Of a DNA stretch of 64,000 nucleotides, positions 53,596 through 62,294 are shown in pieces. The notes under the pieces were generated by a model, which did not search any database, had not been told where the DNA came from, and saw only the letters and a program-made list of their open reading frames with translations. Positions within the stretch are counted from its first letter, which is position 1. Each line of letters begins with the position of its first letter. The position numbers and the translations under genes were made by a program. The stretch comes from Bdellovibrionaceae bacterium UBA2316. GTDB taxonomy: Bacteria; Bdellovibrionota; Bdellovibrionia; Bdellovibrionales; Bdellovibrionaceae. The stretch spans positions 1 through 64,000 of the forward strand of contig DDVI01000003.1 of the NCBI GenBank assembly GCA_002345205.1, in the 5' to 3' direction.

Positions 53596-54462
53596 CTAAG
53601 GGTTGCACCAATTACATATTGAATACGTTTGATTATCTAAAGTATTAAAATACACATCTGTTTTTTTGTAAGGTGCCGTGCACGCAGGGTTTACAGAGTA
53701 GCCTTGGCCGTCCGTGCGGCAATAAAAATCGGGATTGCAACGGTGATCTGCCGATGAGAATAGTCCATCAAAAGCATAACCACGCGATTCACACGCTTCA
53801 GCTTCGGACGTTTCTCCGTGGCAGGCCATAATTTTTCCAGTGGCAGTCGTTTTTATTAACACTCGAATTTTATTTTTCTGATTTTCCGGATTCCAAAAAA
53901 AATTCATTGAGTTCGCGCTATTATGAATGAGTTTAATTTCTGCTAGATATTTATTTAAACTAGCGTATTCCGGGTCAATCACCCAGGGAGTCGGCCATAG
54001 GGGGGATGTTGCAAGGCGAACTGGGACATACGGAGCCGGCCCTCCAGGGGCGCGGCTAACAACATTTCCGTTTTTCAAGCTGCTAGAAATATCAAGAATT
54101 TTTAGTTCCACACGGCTTAACGTAATTTTGTTGTCAAACACATAACCGCTGGTGATGACTGCGCCTGAGCCACCCGCCAGATTATAATTAAAGGTAATAT
54201 TTGAAACGCTATTCAGTGCCGTTGTCACGGTATTTTGTCCCTGCCCTAATATCGTTGGGCAAAGAGTGGGATCGTTCAAAGCGTGGCGTAGAGTAGAAAC
54301 AAATAGACGCATGCTTAATTCGGATGTGCTTTGCGCTTTAAGTTTATTCCCCGCTTGCAAGACCTCGATAATACTAAATGATAATAAGGTGCAAAGTGCA
54401 GTGAACGTAAGAGCCATTCCTAAAGCAGAACCGCGATTGTTAGTTACAGCGAATACAGACAT
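53596..54462 (-). CDS. PilX/GspK-like minor pilin with Cys-rich C-terminus
   Basis: 288 aa. The N-terminus NNRGSALGMALTFTALCTLL looks like a prepilin of the PilX/GspK kind: positive leader, cleavage after Gly, and no Glu at position 5 of the mature protein. The C-terminal 80 residues hold eight Cys (ACHGE-like MACHGETSEAEACESRGYAF, HRCNPDFYC, PACTAPY, SICNWCNP). The protein ends C-x-x-C-N-P. It overlaps the upstream gene by 23 bases. It is the last of three prepilin-like genes, whose products likely form a tip complex of a type IV pilus. Confidence 0.75.
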   Translation of the reverse strand: MSVFAVTNNRGSALGMALTFTALCTLLSFSIIEVLQAGNKLKAQSTSELSMRLFVSTLRHALNDPTLCPTILGQGQNTVTTALNSVSNITFNYNLAGGSGAVITSGYVFDNKITLSRVELKILDISSSLKNGNVVSRAPGGPAPYVPVRLATSPLWPTPWVIDPEYASLNKYLAEIKLIHNSANSMNFFWNPENQKNKIRVLIKTTATGKIMACHGETSEAEACESRGYAFDGLFSSADHRCNPDFYCRTDGQGYSVNPACTAPYKKTDVYFNTLDNQTYSICNWCNP

Positions 54463-55291
54463 AGTACTCTATCCAGTCGAAAATGGGTGCTTCACACTTT
54501 TTGCCGCAGCTGTAGGTTCTAAATGAACGATGCGGAGATTCTCCCACTTGTTGAGTCGTCGAGCCTGCAGGGCAAGACGTTGTGGCAGTAATTTGATTTG
54601 GAACGTTGGAGTAGAAAAAACCATATCCCAGAGGTGCCGCCTGGGCGACTTGGTAGCTGCCACCGATAACACAGTTTGTGTTGGCTTGGCACTTGCCTGT
54701 TACGTTATTATATTGTCCTCCATTTAAAGAACACGATTGCTCACCGGTTAGCTCAGAAAGACAATAGCGGATCACGTCGGTTCCATCGACCAAAACCGGA
54801 ATTTCTAAAATGCGAACGCGTTGTGCTCGATCGGGGTTATTTGGAACGGTTAATTGTGTCTCGATTTCAATTTGGGCGACTTTTTTTGTTAGACTTTGTG
54901 AATTATATTTGTAGTTAGTTGCCGGTGTTCCGGCCTTAGCGACAATATTCAATTTTTCGATACGTAAATTATTATTTACAACTAGACCGGCCTTTATTGG
55001 CATCGTCGAAAAAATACCAAAGCCTTGGTAACCGTTTAGCTCAAGCGGTGCAGCTGCAGCGGGAAGAGTTTTTGTGACCAGTGACGACTGGCAGGCAGCC
55101 TGAGTATATAACCAATCCGAAACCGAGGAAATTAGTTCCACGCTCTCGGTTCCTGCTTTTTGCGCTACGGTGTTGGATTTTGTAATCATTGATACGTAAC
55201 CAATCCCGATCGCTACCATGCTTACAATACTAATTGCGATCAGTGTTTCAATTATAGTCATTCCTCGATTATTCAATTGCACCTCATACAA
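54440..55291 (-). CDS. Minor prepilin with Cys-rich C-terminus
   Basis: 283 aa. The class III prepilin signal is NNRG|MTIIETLIAISIVSM, with Glu5 of the mature protein and a long hydrophobic helix. The globular part is followed by a Cys-rich end (QSCSLNGGQYNNVTGKCQAN, then TTSCPAGSTTQQVGESP, YSCGKKCEAPIF, YYVCIRCN). It ends C-x-x-C-N like its neighbours. It overlaps the upstream gene by 19 bases and the downstream one by 23. Processing by PilD and assembly as a low-abundance pilus subunit is inferred. Confidence 0.82.
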   Translation of the reverse strand: MYEVQLNNRGMTIIETLIAISIVSMVAIGIGYVSMITKSNTVAQKAGTESVELISSVSDWLYTQAACQSSLVTKTLPAAAAPLELNGYQGFGIFSTMPIKAGLVVNNNLRIEKLNIVAKAGTPATNYKYNSQSLTKKVAQIEIETQLTVPNNPDRAQRVRILEIPVLVDGTDVIRYCLSELTGEQSCSLNGGQYNNVTGKCQANTNCVIGGSYQVAQAAPLGYGFFYSNVPNQITATTSCPAGSTTQQVGESPHRSFRTYSCGKKCEAPIFDWIEYYVCIRCN

Positions 55292-56238
55292 CTATAATAT
55301 TCTTCAGTATAGCCGTCTTGTACATCGGCTTCTGACACTTTGGTTGGTGTAATTCCCACAGGGCAAGATTGAGCGCCCGTAAAAGGATTATTGGCTTTCG
55401 TCACATCGCCTTGTAAAATGAACTTATCACATGGAGGGACTCCCATAGCTCCCATAGGTGCCGTGCAGCTGTATGTAATAAAGTGTCCTGCATTTTCACA
55501 AAATCCCTGAGGAGTGCAGGTGCCAAGTATTTCGTCAAAGATTCCATTCTGAATTCGGCACGATTCGCGCAAAGAGATTTCAGGAATGCAGCCATAAATT
55601 TGGGTGCCAATCGTTTCAACCAACGTCTCAAAAAAAACTTCGCGCGTGGGTCTGTAGGCAAGTGTGCCAGTGTTGCTAGCCGCCTGAACTTCCAGTTTTA
55701 GTCTGATTTGTAAAGCTCGTCGGGTGGTTTGGCTTGAGTCCCGTTTTAAGATCTGATCGCCTTGGGAAACAGAGGCTAATTTGCGAAATCGAGCTTGTAG
55801 TCCATCACCATTTGCGATGCGAATATCGCGTGAAAGTTGTACTCCATTTTGTAAACTGTTAGATCCTGAGGCATTGAATGTTCCTGGGCCAGAATATTTC
55901 CAAGGAGAATTATCCGTATTCACCGGAATCGAAATATTTATACCATTCCATACACCAGCCGTGTCTTCGTTGGGTAGATTGAGTCCGTAAAAAGTACGAG
56001 TGCAAGAGCTCGCTGGATTATAGTTTGGATCAAAGCCAACAATGTTAAATGTCTTTGGGCTTCTTAGCCATGAGCTAATTGAATAAATATAATCTGAAAC
56101 ACTTACGTCGGCTTCAGTTAATCTTCGTAAATTAGCAAAGCCAGTCAAAGACGAAGAAATAAGAATAGTCATGAAGGACGTTATGCCTATAGCGATCACA
56201 ATTTCGGTTACAGTAAAGCCTTTTTCATTTCGATTCAT
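55273..56238 (-). CDS. Minor prepilin (PilW-like) with Cys-rich C-terminus
   Basis: 321 aa. The prepilin signal MNRNEKG|FTVTEIVIAIGITSF has Glu5 and the hydrophobic helix. The middle part is beta-rich. From about residue 215 the Cys-rich domain follows (SLRESCRIQNGIFDEILGTC, TPQGFCENAGHFITYSCTAP, PPCDKF, QSCPVG, YYSCMRCN). It ends C-x-x-C-N. It is the first of three overlapping genes and divergent from the operon that starts at 56291. The 50-base gap must hold both promoters or share regulation. Confidence 0.82.
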   Translation of the reverse strand: MNRNEKGFTVTEIVIAIGITSFMTILISSSLTGFANLRRLTEADVSVSDYIYSISSWLRSPKTFNIVGFDPNYNPASSCTRTFYGLNLPNEDTAGVWNGINISIPVNTDNSPWKYSGPGTFNASGSNSLQNGVQLSRDIRIANGDGLQARFRKLASVSQGDQILKRDSSQTTRRALQIRLKLEVQAASNTGTLAYRPTREVFFETLVETIGTQIYGCIPEISLRESCRIQNGIFDEILGTCTPQGFCENAGHFITYSCTAPMGAMGVPPCDKFILQGDVTKANNPFTGAQSCPVGITPTKVSEADVQDGYTEEYYSCMRCN

Positions 56239-56290
56239 AACTGACTTCCAGTTTGACTTAGAAAAATGCTTTTGTATAGTTGATAGATAT

Positions 56291-57025
56291 ATGAACGACA
56301 GAAAGAATTATTATTTTTTTGCGGGTTTAGTTATCGTCGTCATCGTCATTTTTGTATCCCGCAATAAACCGTCTCAAATTGAAAACCCGCAGGGAAAAGA
56401 CAAAGCATTTTATTCGCATACAGAAACGAAACCGGCGAAAGACTTTAGCTCGGAAACGGCAAACGCACAAAGCGCAAAAGCAGCACATATAGCGAATATA
56501 CAGCAGAAAGTGGCTCAAAATGAACAAGCCAAAAAGGACGTGCTAAACAAAAGTAATTCTGAAAAAAAGAACTTTGGTGAAATCGCGTTTTTGGAATATT
56601 CAATAAATCCGAAATATATTTTTTTGCCGAAGGAAGTAGACGAGGGCATGGCTGCCATTATCGGTAGGTCTGGTAAACCAAAAGAGTTTATCGCAATAAT
56701 TGCGCGCAAGGGCGAAACATCAGACAAAGATATAAAAGATTTTTTGCCGGAAATGAATTCGCAACTTCCCGAAATATCTCCCGAATTATTAAGGTCTCAA
56801 ATTGCCAAAGCGCCAATGCCGACGGAAAAAGGTTCTGGTCTGAAGGAAGGCATGTGGATGGTTTTAAGCTCCAAAGAATTACAGCTTTATATTTTTAGAG
56901 CCAATCGTGCGGATGGGAAAGGTAGCTACATGATTGTTAGCCAAGGAAATACCATTGCCGATCCCTCACTAATACAGGACTTACAAGATACGATTAAATC
57001 TTTAAAAGCACGCCCTGCTAAATGA
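56291..57025 (+). CDS. Single-pass membrane protein, function unknown
   Basis: 244 aa from the ATG at 56291, since upstream in-frame codons lie in the promoter gap and the opposite pilin gene. One N-terminal membrane helix (YYFFAGLVIVVIVIFVS) is followed by a charged, Ala/Lys/Gln-rich linker (about 30-85) and a compact periplasmic domain (about 90-240: PKYIFLPKEVDEGMAAIIGR, GMWMVLSSKELQLYIFRANR, GSYMIVSQGNTIADPSLIQD). I do not recognise the family. It overlaps the next gene by 4 bases (ATGA), as do most genes in this operon, so the five products probably act together. Confidence 0.75.
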   Translation: MNDRKNYYFFAGLVIVVIVIFVSRNKPSQIENPQGKDKAFYSHTETKPAKDFSSETANAQSAKAAHIANIQQKVAQNEQAKKDVLNKSNSEKKNFGEIAFLEYSINPKYIFLPKEVDEGMAAIIGRSGKPKEFIAIIARKGETSDKDIKDFLPEMNSQLPEISPELLRSQIAKAPMPTEKGSGLKEGMWMVLSSKELQLYIFRANRADGKGSYMIVSQGNTIADPSLIQDLQDTIKSLKARPAK

Positions 57026-57579
57026 TAATACGACGCTACTTATTATCATTTTTGTTTTCTTTTAACGGAATGATGTATGAACTAATGCTTTCCCAAAATT
57101 TAAGTGCCGCTCTGGGGGGAACGTTACTTAGGTACTTCATCACAGTGGGGTTGTTTACGTTATGCCTAGGTTTTTCAGCGTTACTGTTTGATTATTTACC
57201 AGAAAAAATCAAAACATCGTCGAATTTACGTCGTTTAAATGTTTTTTTCTTGGTGGGTTTGATTTTTTTGCCTCTTTACTTTTACTGCTTAGACTATTTT
57301 CTTAAAATAGATTTGTATTCATATTCATTTTTTCAGTATGCGTATCATCTGCCTCTGGTTGCAATTGCGATCGTTACGGGATTCGAGATACCTTTTTTAT
57401 TTCATGGACAAACAGATGAATTGAAATCTAAAATTCTGGCTTTTGACTATGGCGGAATGTTTTTTGCGTGTTTAGCGTTTCCTCTTTTTTTAATTGAAAA
57501 TTTTGGTTTGTTTGGAACCTTTGCATTAGCGTTGGTATTACAATTCGTAATCCTATGGCAAATTCGGAGATTATTATGA
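57022..57579 (+). CDS. Polytopic membrane protein related to spermidine-synthase membrane modules
   Basis: 185 aa with about five or six membrane helices. The start (LSFLFSFNGMMYELMLSQNL) and the later segments AIVTGFEIPFLFH and FDYGGMFFACLAFPLFLIEN echo the membrane half of fused spermidine synthases. In the next gene the matching parts are FCSLSYQFLLVKMIAPFVQN, FFTGLETPYLFYLAK and FSYLGAVISAYITSFVFSRL. So it looks like a stand-alone copy of half of that module. The ATG overlaps the upstream stop and its own stop overlaps the start of the next gene. The role is unknown. Confidence 0.72.
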   Translation: MIIRRYLLSFLFSFNGMMYELMLSQNLSAALGGTLLRYFITVGLFTLCLGFSALLFDYLPEKIKTSSNLRRLNVFFLVGLIFLPLYFYCLDYFLKIDLYSYSFFQYAYHLPLVAIAIVTGFEIPFLFHGQTDELKSKILAFDYGGMFFACLAFPLFLIENFGLFGTFALALVLQFVILWQIRRLL

Positions 57580-59171
57580 GAGTGGCGTTCGCTGTTATCG
57601 CATTGCTGCTATCTTTTTGCAGTTTGAGTTATCAGTTTTTGCTTGTAAAGATGATCGCGCCATTTGTCCAAAATGAAGTTCTTTGCCAATCCGTTACGTT
57701 AGGTTTTTTTCTGTTATCAATGGGTATTGGTAGTTACGTAGCTCCAAAATTATACCAAGCAGATGGTTTGTTCGGTCGACTGGTGCGTATTGAATTTTTA
57801 ATCAGTTTAGTTGCATTTTTTATGAGTTTTTTAGTCTATGCTTTGCAACTGACCATACAGCTGTATGGTACTGAACGATCGCAGCTAGGACCTCTGGAAA
57901 AAACTTTGTTTTTTCAGTTTTTTACGTTGTTGATTGGTTTTTTTACCGGATTAGAAACACCATATTTATTTTATCTCGCTAAAAACAGAAACGTAAACGT
58001 GAGTTTTAATCTTTTGCTCGCATTTAGCTATTTAGGTGCCGTAATAAGTGCTTACATTACTAGTTTTGTATTCAGCCGCTTATTGTCGGCCTCGCTGGCA
58101 TTAATTTTTGTCGCTGCAGTAAATATTGTCGTCGGGTGTCTCATGATTATATTTGAATTGCGTGGATGGCGGACGCGATTAGTTAGTGCGATTGCATTTT
58201 CTGTCCTTGTGCCTTTTGCTTTTTTGTCTGCCCATACTAACCGCGTATTTGAACAGATGTTCCTGAAAGCATTTTACTATGATTTTAAGTTAGAATCGTT
58301 TTCTATGTTTGATTTCGAACAGCATCTTAAATTTTCTCGAGATTTAGAGGATGTGCAGCGCATTTTTACTCCGTACCAAATTATTGATATTTTACCGGAA
58401 CAAACGCATTTCGCTGACTATCTAAGTTCGGGATGGTCCCTGTATCTTGATCATCAACCGCAGTTTTCATCGGATTCAGCCTCGCTGTATCATGAAACAA
58501 TGGTGTTCGGTGCGATGAATTTGAACAAAACGGAGCCTACGAATGTTTTGGTATTGGGTGGCGGTGATGGCCTGGTGGTTAGCGAGCTGTTAAAATTTGA
58601 ATTTGTGAAATCGATAGAATTAGTAGAACTAGACGAAGTTATGATTAATCTTGCAAATTCGGACCCTAGATTTACGGAACTTAATAAATATTCCTTGTCG
58701 AGCCCACGAGTCTCGGTTGTGGTTGATGATGCATACAAGTACGTAAAACTTTCGAGAAAAAAATATGATGCTATATTTATTGATTTTCCATTTCCGGTAA
58801 ATTTTGAACTCAGTCGTCTATATAGTCTGGAATTTTATCGTCTTGTAGACTCGATTTTATCTGAAAACGGTTTTATTATTTTGGATTTGCCATTAAAATA
58901 TAAAACGGAAGCTATGGGTAGTCCACAAACGGCAATTTCTAGAACTGTTTATCGTGCTGGCTTCGAGAATTTGTTACTTTTCGGGCCTTTGAATCCATTT
59001 TTATTCGCGACTAAGAAAAAACACCCTCTAGTGTTTGATTATGGATCTATTAAAGACAAAGTTTCACCACGCACCCTTGTTAATTTGATTGAGGTCAATG
59101 AGTTCCATAGATCTCAGATCCAAAGTGATGGACCAATTAATACGATTTACAAGCCGATGGTGTTTCGATGA
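57576..59171 (+). CDS. Membrane-bound spermidine-synthase-like protein
   Basis: 531 aa from the ATG at 57576, 6 bases after CGGAGAT; an ATG at 57555 is in frame but poorly placed. The N-terminal 230 residues have about seven membrane helices. The C-terminal 300 residues are a SpeE-type domain: SLYHETMVFGAM, then the SAM-binding loop VLVLGGGDGLVVSEL, the acidic ELDEVMINLA, DDAYKYVKLSRKKYDAIFID and the FPFP segment where SpeE has D-P. It probably transfers an aminopropyl or a related group at the membrane. No SpeD-type decarboxylase is in the window, so the donor is unknown. Confidence 0.85.
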   Translation: MRVAFAVIALLLSFCSLSYQFLLVKMIAPFVQNEVLCQSVTLGFFLLSMGIGSYVAPKLYQADGLFGRLVRIEFLISLVAFFMSFLVYALQLTIQLYGTERSQLGPLEKTLFFQFFTLLIGFFTGLETPYLFYLAKNRNVNVSFNLLLAFSYLGAVISAYITSFVFSRLLSASLALIFVAAVNIVVGCLMIIFELRGWRTRLVSAIAFSVLVPFAFLSAHTNRVFEQMFLKAFYYDFKLESFSMFDFEQHLKFSRDLEDVQRIFTPYQIIDILPEQTHFADYLSSGWSLYLDHQPQFSSDSASLYHETMVFGAMNLNKTEPTNVLVLGGGDGLVVSELLKFEFVKSIELVELDEVMINLANSDPRFTELNKYSLSSPRVSVVVDDAYKYVKLSRKKYDAIFIDFPFPVNFELSRLYSLEFYRLVDSILSENGFIILDLPLKYKTEAMGSPQTAISRTVYRAGFENLLLFGPLNPFLFATKKKHPLVFDYGSIKDKVSPRTLVNLIEVNEFHRSQIQSDGPINTIYKPMVFR

Positions 59172-59920
59172 AGGTCTTGGCTTTGTTTGTATTTTTATTT
59201 CACAATGTCTACGCGACTCCCGTATATGAATTTTTTAGTAAAGGCAGCGCCGATTACTATCGATTAAACTCGGAAAATATCGTTGATTTTTTTCATGCCA
59301 AACTAAAGTGGCCAACTAACTCGTATTCTGTTTTATTTCGTCTGTGTCGAGGGCAGTTTGCCAGTTTTGGTTTCGAATTTGCTGCTGGTATTAAGGTCAA
59401 CATTTTTGATATCCATCTGAATTTAGATACCCCAAAGATCCAGGAGGTATCTTTTTATTGTAAAAACAGTAAAGCCGTTTCTGAGCAGATAGCAAAGATT
59501 AATAAATTAAAATTAACGAAAGAGGCATATTATTACTTTCGCTGGGATATTTTGAAATCGGAACTAGGAATTTATGCAATCCAGGCGAATGAACGAATTG
59601 AAGCCACAAAGCTAGAAAAAGAAAAGTTTGATAAACTGTTACCAGTCCAATTAAAAAATATTCAAACTCAACGAGTAATTGTCTTCGGGCAATTATTAGA
59701 TCAGCAAAAGAAGGCAGAAATTCATCCTATGATGGATCCGAGCTACCCCGTTCGTTTTGATCCGCTATTGAATGAATTTGAGTTTTCGGTAGTTGAAGTC
59801 AGTCCATTTTTCTTTTCCCAAAAAACGAGAGAGGTTTTTGAACATTTCAATAAGACATTTGGAATTATTCCAGATCGAATCGCTATTAGAAATAAAATAA
59901 CAGTGGCGGTGATACCGTGA
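59168..59920 (+). CDS. Exported protein of unknown function in the spermidine-synthase-like operon
   Basis: 250 aa. A signal peptide is likely (MKVLALFVFLFHNVYA|TPVYEFF). The mature protein mixes beta-rich segments (VNIFDIHLNLDTPKIQEVSF) with a helical, charged middle (NERIEATKLEKEKFDKLLPV). It has two cysteines in the first half. No family was recognised. The ATG overlaps the stop of the spermidine-synthase-like gene, and its own stop overlaps the next gene (GTGA). It is likely a periplasmic partner of the two membrane enzymes. Confidence 0.72.
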   Translation: MKVLALFVFLFHNVYATPVYEFFSKGSADYYRLNSENIVDFFHAKLKWPTNSYSVLFRLCRGQFASFGFEFAAGIKVNIFDIHLNLDTPKIQEVSFYCKNSKAVSEQIAKINKLKLTKEAYYYFRWDILKSELGIYAIQANERIEATKLEKEKFDKLLPVQLKNIQTQRVIVFGQLLDQQKKAEIHPMMDPSYPVRFDPLLNEFEFSVVEVSPFFFSQKTREVFEHFNKTFGIIPDRIAIRNKITVAVIP

Positions 59921-60936
59921 GACTATTTCTGTTGGACTGGGTTCGTATGGTATTTTTGGTTCTAATTTTCCTGTACGATAGCTATGCGGCGCTATGGTCC
60001 AATGAGTCGCTTTGGCCCATGGGAAAAGGGCAACTGTGGGATTGGACATTCAAGACGTTTGCAAGTTTTTCATTTGCGGGTTTTGTTGTTCTTGGCGCAT
60101 TCGCCTTTTTGGCCGGCTACAAAAGAGGTAATATAAAAACTACGAATCTGATTGTTTTAGTAGTGTTTGGTTTACTGGCCGTAAGCTTTTGGGAAGGCGG
60201 ATTTAATTTGGGGGCTATCGCTACCGAATGGGATATCTACCACTATTTAGTATTAAATATTTTATGCATTTACTTAGTGGCATGGCGTCCGAACTTAAAA
60301 TGGTTCTTGGGACTGCTGGGTGGTGTGCTGTTCGTGCTTCCATGGAAAGAGTGGGCGGTGAACGCCGATCTAGCTTTACCTTTGCAGCGAATATTTACTG
60401 GTGTGTGCTTGCAAGATGGTCGAGGCGGTTGGCACCTATTGCCCTGGATTGGGCTGTCTTGGTTGATGTATCTTTTTGGAGACATAACGGTTCGAAAGCC
60501 ATATCTAGGACTAAAAGAATTCGGACTTTGGGTTCCGTTACTTGGCTATAGTTTTTTCAATTGGGGAGCGTATGCTGAGCCGCCTTTGAGCCTTGGCTTT
60601 TACTGTTATGTTTTTAATCAACCGGTGCTCGATTTTTGGCTTCAAATGATTCCGATACTGTTTCTGTTTCGGCTATCCTCTTCGGATCAGGTTCAAAAAA
60701 TATTTACTAATTACCCAGTGTTACAGTGGCCATCGAAGTTATACATCAATAAACGGCTAGGCCTTGCGTTCTTAGTACACATAATAGTGTCGTCAATTTT
60801 TGGCGAATTCGACAGTTTTATGAAACTTTCACAATGGAGACTGGAACTGTATTTTATTCTCACTATTCCTATGATAGAACTGCTTACTCGGTTCGTTGAT
60901 TCGCTTATAGTACGGATAAGGCCTACACGATGTTGA
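59917..60936 (+). CDS. Multi-pass membrane protein, acyltransferase-like
   Basis: 339 aa with a GTG start overlapping the previous stop. About nine or ten membrane helices are visible. The start LFLLDWVRMVFLVLIFLYDS resembles the first helix of DUF1624/acyltransferase-3 proteins (LDWLRG-type). The usual His at the end of that helix is replaced (YDSYAALW), so catalysis in the known way is uncertain. GRGGWHLLPWIGLSWLMYLF and GLAFLVHIIVSSIFG are further typical segments. It is the last gene of the operon. An acylation step is possible but not proven. Confidence 0.65.
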   Translation: MRLFLLDWVRMVFLVLIFLYDSYAALWSNESLWPMGKGQLWDWTFKTFASFSFAGFVVLGAFAFLAGYKRGNIKTTNLIVLVVFGLLAVSFWEGGFNLGAIATEWDIYHYLVLNILCIYLVAWRPNLKWFLGLLGGVLFVLPWKEWAVNADLALPLQRIFTGVCLQDGRGGWHLLPWIGLSWLMYLFGDITVRKPYLGLKEFGLWVPLLGYSFFNWGAYAEPPLSLGFYCYVFNQPVLDFWLQMIPILFLFRLSSSDQVQKIFTNYPVLQWPSKLYINKRLGLAFLVHIIVSSIFGEFDSFMKLSQWRLELYFILTIPMIELLTRFVDSLIVRIRPTRC

Positions 60937-61079
60937 AATATTTACTGTACACTTTCTTTTCGTTTTCAATAAAAACTACAAATTCAAAATCACTAGACAT
61001 CTGATTTCATTGCCTTCATTTATTTTCATGGAAAAAATAGCCAGTTTGAGTTATCACACTATGGCAATGGGGAGCTTAT

Positions 61080-62294
61080 ATGGCACATAATGTATCTTTA
61101 AGGGGTTTGGTTCATTCTACTAAGAATATCACAATTGCCCTAATATTTTCGTCTCAGTCTCTGTGGGCTCAGCAGCCTTCAACAACTGCGACTATAATGC
61201 CTGGTAACGGAACAACATCTGCCTCGGTTTCAGCTAAACCTGAAGAAAAGGATAAGAAGTATAGTGGTTCTGTAAAGGTCACAACGTTAGGCCGCGGAAT
61301 TCAAGATAAAAACTTGAAGTCAAAAGTGGGTTGGACGTTCGTTGAAGCCGGTGTTGATACCGAGTACACTGAATGGTTGGCCTTTAATATTGGCGTCGTC
61401 GGTGTTTTCGGTGAGGGCGCGGGGCAAAACTACCTTTCTGACGAAGGCGGTGGCAAGAGCGCACTTTTATTAGATTATGCTGGTGTTAACGTTAAACCGA
61501 TTCAACAGTTGAATTTGAAAGCTGGTGTTATCGGGTACCAAATCAATCCGTTGTATACAACTATGTCTCCGGGGACGAGCTTAGGGGCGGAACAAAAGTT
61601 TGAATTAGCGACTCCGTCGGAAACATTTAAATTTACTTTACAAGGTAACCAAGCCGTTCCTTCAGTTGGTGTGACTAAAGGTTTAGTCGAAGAGGACAAA
61701 AATCCATTCTTCCTAGCCGGTTCCGTTATAGGTGAAGTGAATGCTAAAGCCATCGGGACTAAGTTGAAAGTGGCGGGAACACAATTTAGATTCGGCAATT
61801 TACCAAAGAGCCAGGCTGCCAGTTCATTGACTGCCGGTAACTCGGTAAACTCTGTAGCGGGTGTTGGCGATGATATGCAATACGTAATCGGTTTCGCAGG
61901 TACTGAAACTGCGGCGACTTTGGAAACGGATTGGACATCAAAAATTAAAACTACGGCTCGTGTAGTAGCAATTAAAAATGACCGTATTTCTGAATCAAAT
62001 GAAGGTCGAATGGGACGCCTTGATTTACGCGTTGTGTTTGGCAACGTAGCTTTAAAACCGTCGGTTACTGTTTTCGAAGTGGAAGCAGATACGACTCCGG
62101 CAGGGTACACAATCTTGGCTAATCGATATAACAATCGTAAAGGTCAAGTGGCTGGTCTAAGCTTAGAGTTAGTTAAGCAGAAGGTAATCTTCTTCGGTAA
62201 CTATACTAAAGCTCAAGAAATTGTGGACAGTCCTTTCTTATCAGATCGTGAAATTTATAATATTGGGGTGGAGGTTAACTATGATCTTTTCTAA
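61080..62294 (+). CDS. Outer-membrane beta-barrel-like protein
   Basis: 404 aa. The signal peptide ends near SQSLWA|QQPSTT. After a Ser/Thr/Lys linker the protein alternates short hydrophobic and polar strands with glycine- and aromatic-rich turns (WLAFNIGVVGVFGEGAGQNY, LKAGVIGYQINPL, RNMR-free) and ends in NIGVEVNYDLF, a terminal Phe as in many barrels. This fits an outer membrane porin-like protein of about 14-18 strands. The family is not recognised. GGGGAGCTTAT precedes the ATG. The following lipoprotein gene overlaps its last 14 bases. Confidence 0.72.
   Translation: MAHNVSLRGLVHSTKNITIALIFSSQSLWAQQPSTTATIMPGNGTTSASVSAKPEEKDKKYSGSVKVTTLGRGIQDKNLKSKVGWTFVEAGVDTEYTEWLAFNIGVVGVFGEGAGQNYLSDEGGGKSALLLDYAGVNVKPIQQLNLKAGVIGYQINPLYTTMSPGTSLGAEQKFELATPSETFKFTLQGNQAVPSVGVTKGLVEEDKNPFFLAGSVIGEVNAKAIGTKLKVAGTQFRFGNLPKSQAASSLTAGNSVNSVAGVGDDMQYVIGFAGTETAATLETDWTSKIKTTARVVAIKNDRISESNEGRMGRLDLRVVFGNVALKPSVTVFEVEADTTPAGYTILANRYNNRKGQVAGLSLELVKQKVIFFGNYTKAQEIVDSPFLSDREIYNIGVEVNYDLF

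Noticed and set aside
61502..62134. Long open frame on the minus strand opposite the barrel gene
   Set aside because: It is a mirror of a codon-biased gene and lacks a start signal or recognisable domain.
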